A stretch of 64,000 nt of DNA. Source: Hymenobacter tibetensis (lineage in GTDB: Bacteria > Bacteroidota > Bacteroidia > Cytophagales > Hymenobacteraceae). Below are positions 25,620-35,761 of the stretch, piece after piece. The stretch lies in contig NZ_CP094669.1 in the NCBI RefSeq assembly GCF_022827545.1, positions 2,632,001-2,696,000 of the forward strand. The letters are read 5' to 3'. The translations under genes were made by a program, and so were the position numbers. The first letter of the stretch is position 1; every line of letters begins with the position of its first letter. Below the pieces are notes generated by a model. It ran no database searches, was not told where the DNA came from, and saw only the letters and a list, made by a program, of their open reading frames with translations.

Positions 25620-25969
25620 GAGGTAAAGCTAATAAATTGCTGAGGGTAGGATCTGCGCTTTTCGATCAACAGGGTTTGTCACCATCCAAACCGTACCAAT
25701 TAGACCTTGCGTACGGTGTGGCGGTATAGAAACGAGTATTGGCGCCTCAACTGTAGCTACTATTGCCCATCATCACCGTAAATGGCGTTGATTATCCGGC
25801 AACGCATCACTCAACGACTGAAGGCAAATAAGGGCCTTTACACCGAGTAGGCAAACAACTGTGCTGCTTGCTCAGTAGGCGAGGGGCAGCCTTCCCGTTG
25901 ATTGCCTGGGTAGACGGTAGGTCGGCTGCGCTACACTCGTGCTAGCGTATAAATTGGTTTTTCCCCAGC
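25620..25969. other. Intergenic region, nothing recognised (350 bases)
   Basis: Lies upstream of PBP2-like copy A and downstream of the permease on the same strand. It should carry the promoter of copy A. A 22-codon open frame beginning near 25784 has no supporting feature. Confidence 0.4.
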
Positions 25970-27409
25970 TTAGGGGTTCGCCTTGGTTGTGCTCGTTCGT
26001 GATGTGCGGGCTTGCTGCTGCCGGCGGAAATACACGAAGAAGGGGAGGCCGGTCAGAATCAGGCCTAAGCCCAGAAGTGACTGGATGGGCTGCGTGATTA
26101 GCGTATGGCCGGTGAAGGTGAGGGCAAACAGGATCAGAAGGATCTGCACGAACGGGTAGCCGGGTACTGGCCCTGGGATGCGGCCTTGTCGTTTCATTTT
26201 CACGACGGCCACAGCCAGCAAGCCATAAAACAGGAAGGTGGCAAAAATGACTAAGTCCGTTAGGCGCTCAAAGGTGCCGGAGATAATCAGTAGTGTACTC
26301 CACGTCAGGGTGAAAAATAAAGCGCGGTAGGGCGTGCGGTAGCGAGGGTGTACTGCCGCGGCCGATGGGAAGAAATACCCTTCTTGAGCCATGCGGAAAT
26401 GCACGCGGGTATGCGAGAGCAGTACCGAATTGAGCGTGCCGAATACGCTCACTAGTATTAAGACCGTCACGCCCGTTTTGCCCCACTTGCCCAGCAAGGA
26501 TTCAGCCACCACGGCCGCCCCAATTTCGTTCGGGCCTACTGCCGCCAGCTGGGCCAGAGGTAAGGTGCGCAGATACACGTAGTTGATGAGCACATACAGC
26601 ACAATGGCGATGCTCACCCCACCAATAATGGCCCGCGGTACATTGCGCCGCGGGTTTTTAATTTCACCGGTGACAAAGGAAAGGTCCACCCAGCCATCAT
26701 AAGCCCAGAACACACTGAGTAGAGCGCCAAAAAAAGCACTGGCCAGCGACACTTCCCGCACGGGCACCGCCGCCGCTGGAGTACTGCTAGAATCCGGCGA
26801 AGCCAGAAACAAGCCCGCGAGGATGAGCAGAAGAATGCCCGCGATTTTGGCCGCTGTGAATACGTTGCTGAGCCGCCCACTATCACTTACCCCACGGTAA
26901 TTCACCCAAGTGAGTGTGGCGGCGGTGCCGATGGCTAAGATCTTAATACCAGAGTCGGCGAAGGGGTAAATCAACTGGCCAATAGAGAGGTGCGCCCAGG
27001 TCTCAGCCGGGTTGGGTAAGGGTAGCAGCGCATTAACAGACTGAGCGAAAATGAAAGCCAGCGCCGCCACCGAAGCAGAGCCGATGATGGCAAAATCCGT
27101 CCAGCCGAACAGGAAGGAAGCAAAATTGCCAAACGACAGGCGCAGATACTCATAGACGCCGCCCGATTCTTCAGTGAGCGAAGCCATACCCGACAGGTTC
27201 AGGGCACCGCAGATGGTGACCAAGCCCGCCACCACCCAGGCAGCCAGTATCCACTGCGCGCTTAGTCCACTCTGGGCCAGCGGCACGATTTTCTTGAACA
27301 CGCCGGACCCAATCACAATGCCTGCCACCAGCAATGTCCCGCTAATTACACCAAAGGCTCGGACCAGGGTAACGGGAGCAACTACGGGTGGCTTTTCTGG
27401 AGCTTTCAT
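25970..27409 (-). CDS. APC-family amino acid permease
   Basis: 479 aa inner-membrane transporter of the amino acid-polyamine-organocation superfamily. About 12 hydrophobic helices; LLVAGIVIGSGVFKKI at residues 26-41 is the unwound TM1 signature, and ALNLSGMASLTEESGGVYEY follows. Resembles the LAT/SteT-type exchangers by length and motif. Substrate unknown; likely an amino acid. It lies between two PBP2-like paralogs on the same strand, 233 bases after copy B's stop. Confidence 0.92.
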   Translation of the reverse strand: MKAPEKPPVVAPVTLVRAFGVISGTLLVAGIVIGSGVFKKIVPLAQSGLSAQWILAAWVVAGLVTICGALNLSGMASLTEESGGVYEYLRLSFGNFASFLFGWTDFAIIGSASVAALAFIFAQSVNALLPLPNPAETWAHLSIGQLIYPFADSGIKILAIGTAATLTWVNYRGVSDSGRLSNVFTAAKIAGILLLILAGLFLASPDSSSTPAAAVPVREVSLASAFFGALLSVFWAYDGWVDLSFVTGEIKNPRRNVPRAIIGGVSIAIVLYVLINYVYLRTLPLAQLAAVGPNEIGAAVVAESLLGKWGKTGVTVLILVSVFGTLNSVLLSHTRVHFRMAQEGYFFPSAAAVHPRYRTPYRALFFTLTWSTLLIISGTFERLTDLVIFATFLFYGLLAVAVVKMKRQGRIPGPVPGYPFVQILLILFALTFTGHTLITQPIQSLLGLGLILTGLPFFVYFRRQQQARTSRTSTTKANP

Positions 27410-27642
27410 TCTTCAAGATAACAGGTTTGGGTACTGCTGAGTATGGCGCTGGCTTGCCGCTCGAACAGCAACAGGGGCGCAGCCTTTATGTCACAGCTGA
27501 TTGCGAATTATGCTGCGCTAACCGCGGGCCGGATGCAGGGTTCGGTTAATGGTAAGGTAGGCTGATTGCTGCGGTGCGCCTGCTGGTCTTCCGCCACAGG
27601 TAAACAGAACTGCACTGTGCAGCCAATGTATTCCAATGCCAA

Positions 27643-29442
27643 TCAATACCCGTGTCGGGCCCGACTTTGAATGCGCGCTTCCCAGCGTTTGCGCTTCGGC
27701 GCGATGCTGCCGCGCAGGTATTTTTCTATCACCAAAGCAGCGCACGGCGCGGCGGCGTCTGCCCCAAACCCCCCATTCTCGATATACACCGCCACAGCAA
27801 TCTGGGGGTTGTCGGCGGGGGCGAAGCCGACGAAGGCGGCGTGGTCGTCGCCCTCGTCGTTTTCTACAGTACCCGTTTTGCCGGCTACTGTGATGCCTAC
27901 ATCTTCCAAACTGGAGGCATCAGCCGTACCGCCGCGCTGCATGACGGCCACCATGCCCGGCATCAAAGCCGCAAAGTGGATACTATCAACAAGGGTAAAG
28001 CGCTTCTCGGTGAAGCGCGGCAAGGGGCCGCCTTCCCCAATATTACTTACCAAATGGGGCGGGTAGTACCAGCCGCGGTTGGCAATGATGGCGGCCATGT
28101 TGGCCATTTGCAGGCCCGTCAGGTTGATTTCGCCCTGCCCAATGCTGAGCGAATAAATCGAGCGGTACCGCCAGCGGGTGGTGCCCCGGGCCTTGTCGTA
28201 GTATTCAGGGGTGGGCAAAAAGCCAGGGGCCTCCCGCGGTATGTCCACGCCCAGCACCGAATCCAGCCCAAACGAGCGGACGTAGCGCCGCCATTGGGCT
28301 AGGTTGGCATGGCGGGCTGCTACGGTATCCTGCACCAGACTATCGGGTACATAGTTGATGATTCTTCCCATCACCTGATAGAAGTAGGGGTTGCAGCTAT
28401 ACTTCAGCCCGGCAGTTAGATTGCTGGGTACCGGGTGGCGATGCACGCAGCTCACCAGCTTCTGGTCGCAGCGGAAACCGGTAGTGGGGCTGATAGAACC
28501 TAGTTGTAAGGCCACGGCGGCGTTTACTAGCTTGAATACCGAGCCGGGCGGGTTGGCGCGCATGGCCGGCCGGTTGATGAGTGGCATGCCTTCCTGTTGC
28601 AGTAGCTTGGCGCGCACCCCAGCCAGATCAGGCGCCGTAATGGTGGCGGGCTTGTAGATGGGCGCCGACACGTAGGCCAGTATCTCGCCAGTCCGCGGAT
28701 CCAACGCTACTAGGTAGCCTTTGCGGCGGCCTAGCAGTTGCTCAGCGTAGGCCTGTAGTTTCACATCAAGGGTGAGGTGCAGATCCTGGCCTTGCTGAAA
28801 GGCGGTGTCAGGTGCCCAATTGCCCTGCGTCTGGCCTAGTTCATCCACCAAAGGATGCAGGGTACCCCGGCGCCCGTTGAGGATGCCGTTGTAGTACCCC
28901 TCCACGCCCCCGTTGCGCAACTGGTAGAAACGGCCGCGGCGGTAGCGCTTGGCCTGATTGTAGAACGCCTCGGCCTCGGCGCCCATGTAGCCCAGTACGT
29001 GGGCACCCACGCTGGTGGTGTAGCTGCGCTGGCGGCCTTCCGTCAGCGTAAGGTTGGGCCATTCGCGGCTTTTGCGCCTGACCCGCGTCGCTTCGGCAGC
29101 CGTAAGCCGCAGCTGGACCGGATAGCCAGCCGGGGCATCTTCGTAGGGCAGGGCATCGGCAATGCGCTTGCGCATGGTCGTTGGCCCCCAGCCGAGCAGC
29201 TGGCTCAGCGCTAAGGTGTCGAGGGGCGGGCGGCGCGGCAGCTTCAGCAGGTATTGCGGACGGGTAGCTACTAATACCGAGTCGTGGCGGTCGAGAATGC
29301 GGCCGCGCTGCGGTACCTCGGGTAGCACAATGCGCCGCTTGGTGTACACTATGCTCGTATCGGGAGCCTGAATCAGTGAGTCAGTTTGCTGCTGAGGTGA
29401 TAGGTAGGCGGCCAGCACCAAAAACACTGTGAGTAGACTCAT
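27643..29442 (-). CDS. PBP2-like penicillin-binding transpeptidase (copy B, no lipobox)
   Basis: 599 aa, paralog of copy A over its whole length. Active-site motifs are intact: SVFK (Ser301, Lys304), SCN in KYSCNPYFYQ, and KTGT near residue 521. The signal region reads FLVLAAYLSP where copy A has FMVLAACSSP: a single base difference turns the lipobox Cys (TGC) into Tyr (TAC). So it should be held by the uncleaved N-terminal helix, or released, rather than lipid-anchored. The start ATG at 29442 puts the hydrophobic segment at residues 1-12, short for a membrane helix. Role: stem-peptide cross-linking; why two copies exist is unknown. Confidence 0.92.
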   Translation of the reverse strand: MSLLTVFLVLAAYLSPQQQTDSLIQAPDTSIVYTKRRIVLPEVPQRGRILDRHDSVLVATRPQYLLKLPRRPPLDTLALSQLLGWGPTTMRKRIADALPYEDAPAGYPVQLRLTAAEATRVRRKSREWPNLTLTEGRQRSYTTSVGAHVLGYMGAEAEAFYNQAKRYRRGRFYQLRNGGVEGYYNGILNGRRGTLHPLVDELGQTQGNWAPDTAFQQGQDLHLTLDVKLQAYAEQLLGRRKGYLVALDPRTGEILAYVSAPIYKPATITAPDLAGVRAKLLQQEGMPLINRPAMRANPPGSVFKLVNAAVALQLGSISPTTGFRCDQKLVSCVHRHPVPSNLTAGLKYSCNPYFYQVMGRIINYVPDSLVQDTVAARHANLAQWRRYVRSFGLDSVLGVDIPREAPGFLPTPEYYDKARGTTRWRYRSIYSLSIGQGEINLTGLQMANMAAIIANRGWYYPPHLVSNIGEGGPLPRFTEKRFTLVDSIHFAALMPGMVAVMQRGGTADASSLEDVGITVAGKTGTVENDEGDDHAAFVGFAPADNPQIAVAVYIENGGFGADAAAPCAALVIEKYLRGSIAPKRKRWEARIQSRARHGY

Positions 29443-29535
29443 TTTCCAAATTTCAAGCAGGTGTAGCCATGTAGAGTTGGGTTACTCTACGCAGTTACCA
29501 AACTCTTAGATGTACATACTCAACTCCCACCCAAA

Positions 29536-29571
29536 AACAGACGCGCCGCCTGAATTACTCCAAGCGGCGCG
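29536..29571 (-). terminator. Terminator of the TPR lipoprotein gene
   Basis: 8-bp perfect stem (29542-29549 with 29564-29571), followed on the minus strand by TGTTTTTGGG. Confidence 0.75.
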
Positions 29572-29672
29572 ATTCCAGCTTGCTGCCTGCGCAGTAGAGG
29601 GAGGCGTTTATTTCGGTGACGTGGCTAGTGCAAGTTGTGCTGCGCCAAACTGGCGTTAGACAAACAATTGTA

Positions 29673-30551
29673 TTATCGACAATACTTCTGTTGCAAGTCT
29701 GGTGCTTCTTCAACACCATACATAGTAGCTTTAGCCAAGTCAATACAACCAATAGCTGGCTTGTTTCGCCTTTCAATAAAATGCATTGCTTTAGCTAAGT
29801 AGCCATAGCCTATTTCTTCACGTAGCCTGCGTATGCTTTCCTGTTGGAACCCATTAAGGTTACTGGTTTTCTCTATTATCGACAGTGATTTCTGCAACTC
29901 AGCTAAGTACAAGTCGCTAGTTTCTGCATAATGTTGGTCATCCTGCATTATCAAATAAGTATTTGCTAGCTCGTGATAAACCTTCGTACGGTCGTGATAC
30001 AGCTCCACTGCCTTTTGACTATCACGCACGGCTTCTGGATACTTATGTAGAAGCACATACATAAGTGCGCGTCGTCTGAAGTAGAAGCCAACTTGGTCAT
30101 TTAGCGCAATGGCTTTGGACAATGAGGCAGCAGCTTGTACATAATCCTTTTGTGAACTGGCTAACCATACCCACCCAAAATCTAAATCTGGATGAGCTTG
30201 CAGCAACGATTTCAGCTGTGCTAGTTGAAATTCCCTATCCGCTTGTGAGCTCATGGCCATTGGATCGAAAGGAGTTATTTCAGCTAGCTCATTTAGCGCG
30301 TCAGGCGATTTGCGTAGAGCTTGAGTTGCTTCTTCTAGAGGATCCAGTTTGCTTGCTTTAGGTTTATCAACAAAAAAACGGATTGGCGACCTTTCTAAGG
30401 TTTGCTTTAGAACGGGTCCTAGTATAGTCAATTGCTCAGTTAGCCTTACTAAAGCGGTTTCCTTGGTAGTTGGTGCGGTCAAAGTCAAAGGAGCAGGTGA
30501 AGAACACGCTGAGAACAATAGAACCGCAAGTAGTGGGCGGCAAAATTTCAT
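29673..30551 (-). CDS. TPR-containing lipoprotein, function unknown
   Basis: 292 aa with a lipoprotein signal (MKFCRPLLAVLLFSACSSP; Cys about 16). The mature half after residue 110 is helical with tetratricopeptide-like repeats (FGWVWLASSQKDYVQAAASL, FYFRRRALMYVLLHKYPEAV, VYHELANTYLIMQDDQHYAE). The N-terminal half is polar, with FVDKPKASKLDPLEEATQAL. Lower GC and different codon use from neighbours hint at transfer or rapid evolution. A conserved scaffolding role is only inference. Single gene with terminators on both sides. Confidence 0.8.
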   Translation of the reverse strand: MKFCRPLLAVLLFSACSSPAPLTLTAPTTKETALVRLTEQLTILGPVLKQTLERSPIRFFVDKPKASKLDPLEEATQALRKSPDALNELAEITPFDPMAMSSQADREFQLAQLKSLLQAHPDLDFGWVWLASSQKDYVQAAASLSKAIALNDQVGFYFRRRALMYVLLHKYPEAVRDSQKAVELYHDRTKVYHELANTYLIMQDDQHYAETSDLYLAELQKSLSIIEKTSNLNGFQQESIRRLREEIGYGYLAKAMHFIERRNKPAIGCIDLAKATMYGVEEAPDLQQKYCR

Positions 30552-30555
30552 ACTG

Positions 30556-30594
30556 GATAAAAAGAATGGGTGCTACCTCAGCAAGGTAGCACCC
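30556..30594 (-). terminator. Terminator of icmF
   Basis: 11-bp perfect stem (30568-30578 with 30584-30594), then ATTCTTTTTATCC on the minus strand. Confidence 0.85.
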
Positions 30595-30619
30595 GTTTTC
30601 ACTCAGGCAAACTGGCCGT

Positions 30620-33600
30620 TTACATATTCCGGCGGTACTGTCCGCCGACTTCAAACAGCGCATTCGTAATCTGGCCGAGGGAGCAGAACTTCACGGTTTC
30701 CATGAGTTCCTCGAAGAGGTTGCCGTTGGCAATGGCTACTTGTTGTAGCTGCTTCAGGCGCTGCTCGGCGGTGCCTTCGTTGCGGGCGTGCAGGTTCTGG
30801 AGCATAGCTATTTGATACTGCTTTTCCTCTTCCGTGGCGCGGATTACCTCGGCCGGGATGACCGTGGGCGAGCCTTTCGAGGAGAGGAAAGTGTTCACGC
30901 CGATGATGGGGTACTCGCCGGTGTGTTTCAGCATCTCGTAGTGCATGCTTTCCTCCTGAATCTTGCCGCGCTGGTACATGGTTTCCATGGCCCCGAGCAC
31001 GCCGCCACGCTCCGTAATGCGGTCAAATTCCATCAGCACGGCTTCTTCCACCAAGTCGGTTAGCTCCTCTATGATGAAGGAGCCTTGCAGCGGGTTTTCG
31101 TTTTTGGCCAAGCCTAGCTCTCGATTGATGATGAGCTGGATGGCCATGGCCCGGCGCACCGATTCCTCGGTGGGCGTGGTGATGGCCTCGTCGTAGGCGT
31201 TGGTGTGCAGGGAGTTGCAGTTGTCGTAGATGGCGTAGAGGGCCTGCAACGTGGTGCGGATATCGTTGAAGTCGATTTCCTGCGCGTGTAGGCTCCGGCC
31301 GCTGGTCTGGATGTGGTACTTCAACATCTGCGAGCGAGCGTTCGCACCGTACTTCAGCTTCATGGCCTTGGCCCAGATGCGGCGCGCCACGCGGCCAATT
31401 ACCGCGTACTCCGGGTCGATGCCGTTGGAGAAGAAGAACGACAGGTTGGGCGCGAAGTCGTTCACGTCCATACCCCGGCTCACGTAGTACTCCACAAACG
31501 TGAAGCCGTTGCTGAGCGTGAGGGCCAACTGCGTGAGCGGATTGGCGCCGGCCTCGGCAATGTGGTAGCCGGAAATCGAAACCGAGTAGAAGTTGCGAAC
31601 CTTCTCCTTGATGAAGTATTCCTGCACGTCACCCATCAGGCGCAAGGCAAACTCGGTGCTGAAAATGCAGGTGTTCTGTGCCTGGTCTTCCTTCAGGATG
31701 TCGGCCTGCACGGTGCCGCGCACCTGGCTGAGTGTGCGCGCCTTGATGGTGGCGTACACGTCGGCGGGCAGCACCTGGTCACCCGTCACGCCGAGCAGCA
31801 TTAAGCCGAGGCCGTCGTTGCCAGCGGGCAGCTCGCCCTGGTAGCTTGGGCGCACCAAGCCCTTTTCCTGGTACAGCTGGTTGATCTTGGCGTCAACTTC
31901 CGATTCCAGCCCTTGCTCCTTAATATAAAGCTCACACTGCTGGTCGATGGCGGCGTTCATGAAGAAGGCGGCCAGTTGCGCAGCAGGGCCGTTGATGGTC
32001 ATCGACACCGATGTGCTCGGGTTGGCAAGGTTGAAGCCGGAATACAGCTTCTTGGCATCGTCGAGGCAGGCGATGCTCACGCCGGCGTTACCGATTTTGC
32101 CGTAAATGTCGGGCCGGTGGTCGGGATCTTCGCCGTAGAGCGTCACCGAGTCGAAGGCCGTGCTCAGGCGCTTGGCCGGCAAGCCCGCTGATACGTAGTG
32201 AAAGCGGCGGTTGGTGCGCTCGGGGCCACCTTCACCGGCAAACATGCGGGTCGGGTCTTCACCTTCGCGCTTGAACGGGAACACGCCCGCGGTATAAGGG
32301 AATTCGCCGGGTACGTTTTCCTGCAACTGCCAGCGCAGCAAGTCGCCCCACGCGGTATAGCGGGGGAGGCTCACCTTCGGAATCTGCTGGTTGCTGAGGC
32401 TGGTGGTGTGCGTCTGGATGCGGATTTCCTTGTCGCGCACCTTGAACACAAACTCCGGCGCTTTGTAGGCGGCTACTTTTTGCGGCCAGGTCTCCAGAAG
32501 TTTCCAGTTCTGTCCGTCCAGCCGAAGCTTGACCTCTTCGAAGGTGCTCTCCAGGCCGGCCACGAGTGCTGCTGGTGCGACTCCGTGGCTGCCGTCCCCA
32601 GCGCCAGATCCTCCACTGGTGGCGTTTGCTCCGAGGCTTTCAACGGCTCCGATGGCTTCTCGGAGTCCAAAGAGCTGCTGGGCCACTGCCGATTGTTTAT
32701 CAACCCACTGGTCATATTGATGGATGGTTTCGGTGATTTCGGAAAGGTAACGCGTGCGGTGCGGCGGAATGATGTAGATCTTCTCGGAGTCCTCCTTCGT
32801 GGTTGCGAGCTGCGAGGCGAACGGCACGCCGGTTTTCTGCTCTACGGTAGCCAGCAGCGCCCGGTACAGCCGGTTCATGCCGGGGTCGTTGAACTGCGAG
32901 GCAATGGTGCCGAAAACGGGCATATCGTCCAGCGGCTTGTCCCAGAGGCCGTGGTTGCGCTGGTACTGCTTGCGCACATCCCGTAGCGCGTCCAGCGCCC
33001 CGCGCTTGTCGAACTTGTTGAGGGCAATAACGTCGGCGAAATCGAGCATGTCGATTTTCTCTAGCTGCGTGGCTGCGCCATACTCGGGCGTCATCACATA
33101 GAGGCTAGCATCGGAGTGCTCGATGATTTCGGTGTCGGACTGGCCGATGCCGGACGTTTCCAGGATAATCAGGTCGAAATCGGCGGCGCGTACCACGTCC
33201 ACGGCGTCCTGCACGTATTTGCTGAGCGCCAAGTTGCTTTGGCGCGTGGCGAGGCTGCGCATGTACACTCGCGGCGAGTTGATGGCGTTCATCCGGATAC
33301 GGTCGCCGAGCAGAGCACCGCCGGTTTTACGCTTGCTCGGGTCAACGGATATAATGGCAATGGTTTTTTCGGGGAAGTCCAGCAGGAAGCGCCGCACCAG
33401 CTCATCCACCAACGACGATTTGCCTGCGCCGCCCGTGCCCGTAATGCCCAGGATAGGTGCTTTTTTGCTCTCGGTAGGAGTGGAATCGATGCGCTGATCG
33501 GCCTCGCCTTCGGACTTCTGGAACTCGGAAATCAGTTGGCCTTTCACCCGCTCGAACTCCTGCGGGAAGTTCTCGGCGGCCGAAATCAGGCGGCCAATGC

Positions 33601-34099
33601 TGCGAGCGTCTTTCTCTTTTACGTGGCCGGCTTCGCCGTTCAGGTTTTGGCCGGTCGGGAAGTCGGAGCGTTCCAGCAAATCGTTGATCATGCCCTGCAA
33701 GCCCATGGCCCGGCCATCATCGGGGGAGTAGATGCGGGTGATGCCGTGCTGCTGCAACTCCTCGATTTCGGAAGGCAGAATCACGCCGCCGCCGCCACCG
33801 AAGATCTTAACGTGACCCGCACCGCGCTCTTGCAGCAGGTCGTACATATACTTGAAGTACTCGTTGTGGCCGCCTTGGTACGAAGTAATGGCAATGGCCT
33901 GCGCATCTTCCTGAATGGCGCAATCCACGATTTCCTGCACCGAGCGGTTGTGGCCCAGGTGAATAACTTCGGCGCCGCTGCTTTGAATGATGCGGCGCAT
34001 GATGTTGATGGCGGCATCGTGCCCATCAAAGAGGGCCGCCGCTGTCACGATACGAACGTGGTTTAAAGGCTTATACGGAGCTACGGGAGCTACTGACAT
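30620..34099 (-). CDS. icmF: IcmF-type fused acyl-CoA mutase with G-protein chaperone
   Basis: Fused B12-dependent isobutyryl-CoA/methylmalonyl-CoA-type mutase, 1159 aa from ATG 34099. The N-terminal B12-binding domain (about 12-140) has [20 protein letters not shown] with the base-off His, and [13 protein letters not shown]. The G-domain chaperone (about 210-420) has [18 protein letters not shown] (P-loop) and LNKFDKRG. The C-terminal mutase domain has [20 protein letters not shown] and [20 protein letters not shown]. The domain order B12-G-mutase is diagnostic of IcmF rather than MCM. Carbon-skeleton rearrangement of branched or straight acyl-CoA. It has its own promoter and terminator. Which acyl-CoA it prefers is not decidable here. 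Confidence 0.94.
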   Translation of the reverse strand: MSVAPVAPYKPLNHVRIVTAAALFDGHDAAINIMRRIIQSSGAEVIHLGHNRSVQEIVDCAIQEDAQAIAITSYQGGHNEYFKYMYDLLQERGAGHVKIFGGGGGVILPSEIEELQQHGITRIYSPDDGRAMGLQGMINDLLERSDFPTGQNLNGEAGHVKEKDARSIGRLISAAENFPQEFERVKGQLISEFQKSEGEADQRIDSTPTESKKAPILGITGTGGAGKSSLVDELVRRFLLDFPEKTIAIISVDPSKRKTGGALLGDRIRMNAINSPRVYMRSLATRQSNLALSKYVQDAVDVVRAADFDLIILETSGIGQSDTEIIEHSDASLYVMTPEYGAATQLEKIDMLDFADVIALNKFDKRGALDALRDVRKQYQRNHGLWDKPLDDMPVFGTIASQFNDPGMNRLYRALLATVEQKTGVPFASQLATTKEDSEKIYIIPPHRTRYLSEITETIHQYDQWVDKQSAVAQQLFGLREAIGAVESLGANATSGGSGAGDGSHGVAPAALVAGLESTFEEVKLRLDGQNWKLLETWPQKVAAYKAPEFVFKVRDKEIRIQTHTTSLSNQQIPKVSLPRYTAWGDLLRWQLQENVPGEFPYTAGVFPFKREGEDPTRMFAGEGGPERTNRRFHYVSAGLPAKRLSTAFDSVTLYGEDPDHRPDIYGKIGNAGVSIACLDDAKKLYSGFNLANPSTSVSMTINGPAAQLAAFFMNAAIDQQCELYIKEQGLESEVDAKINQLYQEKGLVRPSYQGELPAGNDGLGLMLLGVTGDQVLPADVYATIKARTLSQVRGTVQADILKEDQAQNTCIFSTEFALRLMGDVQEYFIKEKVRNFYSVSISGYHIAEAGANPLTQLALTLSNGFTFVEYYVSRGMDVNDFAPNLSFFFSNGIDPEYAVIGRVARRIWAKAMKLKYGANARSQMLKYHIQTSGRSLHAQEIDFNDIRTTLQALYAIYDNCNSLHTNAYDEAITTPTEESVRRAMAIQLIINRELGLAKNENPLQGSFIIEELTDLVEEAVLMEFDRITERGGVLGAMETMYQRGKIQEESMHYEMLKHTGEYPIIGVNTFLSSKGSPTVIPAEVIRATEEEKQYQIAMLQNLHARNEGTAEQRLKQLQQVAIANGNLFEELMETVKFCSLGQITNALFEVGGQYRRNM

Positions 34100-34131
34100 A
34101 GCAGGTGGGAATTGGGTGGAATTTGGGGCAG

Positions 34132-34139
34132 CAAAGGTA
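34132..34139 (-). promoter_or_regulatory. Putative -7 element of icmF (TACCTTTG)
   Basis: CAAAGGTA on the plus strand is TACCTTTG on the minus strand, 33 bases upstream of the icmF ATG. It lies directly next to the hairpin 34142-34165. Confidence 0.6.
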
Positions 34140-34141
34140 CG

Positions 34142-34165
34142 AAAAAAGCCCCGGCAGGGGCTTTT
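34142..34165 (-). terminator. Minus-strand terminator upstream of icmF
   Basis: 9-bp perfect stem (34144-34152 with 34157-34165), GGCA loop, with T6 following on the minus strand. It lies in a divergent region where no terminator is expected; it could end readthrough from the minus-strand gene at 34739-35593. Confidence 0.7.
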
Positions 34166-34216
34166 ACGTAAGTTCAACCCAATCAACTGCCGTATTCCTC
34201 ATTCTCTTAGCGCACT

Positions 34217-34675
34217 ATGAAGCAACGTAATGTAGAGTTCAATGAAGTTGAGCAGATCATTCAGCTTATGAATGGTCAGCTAGCATGGCGGAGCCGAGCG
34301 GGAAGTGGCACGGGTTCCATATTCACGTTGCAGTTCGGGCCGGCATTAGCCACCGACGAAACGCGGGGAGAGTTTGATCTAATGGTATACTGTGCTTGGC
34401 GGATTATTGAAGGAAACGCCATCATTTGCACATGGCACAACGACTCTGATTCCATTTTAGCACCAGCACTAATAGCATTTGAAGGTACTCAGGTTACCAA
34501 CGCCACGCTCACCACATGGGGAGATTTAATTATCCATTTCGATACAGGTCGTGCTTTGCAGATTTGGAACGACAAGCCATTTGAAAATTCTGATAGCTGG
34601 AATATTGGCTATCAGGGCAAAGGATACTATTCTATTGGAGTAGGTGAGGGGTTTTGTTATGAGTTTGGCTCATGA
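34217..34675 (+). CDS. Hypothetical cytosolic protein
   Basis: 152 aa, ATG at 34217. No signal peptide or membrane segment. Alternating strands and a C-terminal block LIIHFDTGRALQIWNDKPF then SWNIGYQGKGYYSIG resemble small immunity-like or antitoxin-like proteins of Bacteroidota; that is a weak shape-based guess. Codon use is less GC-rich than the neighbours. It is the only plus-strand gene in a long minus-strand run, and lies between the end of a minus-strand gene and that gene's likely terminator. Confidence 0.6.
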   Translation: MKQRNVEFNEVEQIIQLMNGQLAWRSRAGSGTGSIFTLQFGPALATDETRGEFDLMVYCAWRIIEGNAIICTWHNDSDSILAPALIAFEGTQVTNATLTTWGDLIIHFDTGRALQIWNDKPFENSDSWNIGYQGKGYYSIGVGEGFCYEFGS

Positions 34676-34738
34676 GAAGAACATACCACGTAGGTAACTG
34701 AAAGTGAAGCATGCAGAAACAGGTAGCTAACCAATATG

Positions 34739-35593
34739 CTACTCCGTCATGACCGTGAAATACAGGCTCGGCTGCATGTCATGAGTGGTCCAGGCGGCTT
34801 GGCTGTTCTCGCGCTCCACCATGACTTGCCGCGACTGACGCGTGACGGGAATAGAGAAGTACTTGTCTTCCGGGTCAGCCTTTTCGCTTTGCAGCCACTG
34901 AATGGTAGCTACCACTGGTTGCGCCTCCAGTTCAAGCTCGTACGGGCGCAGGTCCACCGTGAGCCAGCCCCGTTGCTCTTTGGTGCACAGCAGTTGAATG
35001 TCTTGTGAGAGTAGTGCTCGGCCTGGGCGGCCCTGTTCCAGGGCGTAGAGGTTGAGCCGGAAGCGGAGTCGCTCGTAGTTGTTGGCCGATAAAAAGATGT
35101 GGAACTCCTCTAGATAGGTGCGGCGGACGGGCTTTAGTACGGTGCCAAATTCCCAGCCCCACTCGTTTTCAACGGTTCTTTTGCCGCTGGAGCCTCCTAT
35201 CCAGAAAATGTCGCCTTTTTCTTTAGTGTAACCTAGCAAGGCCGGGTGGAGGCGGCGATGCTCCACCTTTATTTCACGCAGAATCTGCTCTTGAGGGGCT
35301 AGCCGGAATACGCGCTGGCCGGTAGCTAAAGCACTGGGTAGCACCACGGCAGACGAAAAACCCACGCAGGAAACGATAAGCGTGTCTCGCAGGCTATAGG
35401 GAAGGCGCAGCAGATAACGGCCTTGCTCGTCGGCCACCGTGCCTAGGCCACGGCCGGGCACGCCTAACGTCGCGAAAGGGACTGGCTCCCCGGTTTTGGT
35501 GTTAAGTATTTGGCCTTCAAGACTACTGGTTTGGGCTCGAAGCGTGAAGCTCACCAAGCAGCATAAGACAAGCAAAGAATGTTTGAAAAGCAT
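34739..35593 (-). CDS. Carboxypeptidase-like regulatory domain protein, exported
   Basis: 284 aa with a signal peptide ending SFTLRAQ. The first domain (residues about 22-100) is a CarboxypepD_reg-like beta-sandwich: LEGQILNTKTGEPVPFATLG, GTVADEQGRYLLRLP and DTLIVSCVGFSS. The remaining part has alternating strands (GWEFGTVLKPVRRTYLEEFH) and looks like a DUF-type beta domain. Such proteins are common surface or outer-membrane-associated proteins of Bacteroidota. Function unknown. No terminator is visible before the opposite-strand gene. Confidence 0.82.
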   Translation of the reverse strand: MLFKHSLLVLCCLVSFTLRAQTSSLEGQILNTKTGEPVPFATLGVPGRGLGTVADEQGRYLLRLPYSLRDTLIVSCVGFSSAVVLPSALATGQRVFRLAPQEQILREIKVEHRRLHPALLGYTKEKGDIFWIGGSSGKRTVENEWGWEFGTVLKPVRRTYLEEFHIFLSANNYERLRFRLNLYALEQGRPGRALLSQDIQLLCTKEQRGWLTVDLRPYELELEAQPVVATIQWLQSEKADPEDKYFSIPVTRQSRQVMVERENSQAAWTTHDMQPSLYFTVMTE

Positions 35594-35701
35594 TCAAATA
35601 ATGGAATATAAACCACTGGGCTAATTGAAATTAGGGGCAATATACTGCGGTGGCACACGCTGACCGCAGAACACGAAAAATTAAGGGTACGGCACAAGAA
35701 A

Positions 35702-35733
35702 ACAGCTGACCCGCTCGGAAGTGGGCCAGCTGT
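35702..35733 (-). terminator. Terminator of the 35762-36115 gene
   Basis: 7-bp stem (35702-35708 with 35727-35733), followed on the minus strand by TTTTCTTG. Confidence 0.6.
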
Positions 35734-35761
35734 AGCTGTTCGAATACTGGATAAGGTAAGG

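Noticed and set aside
32198..34066. Long plus-strand frames opposite icmF (up to 316 codons)
   Set aside because: They are antisense shadows of a highly conserved enzyme in GC-rich sequence; no family resemblance and no start context.
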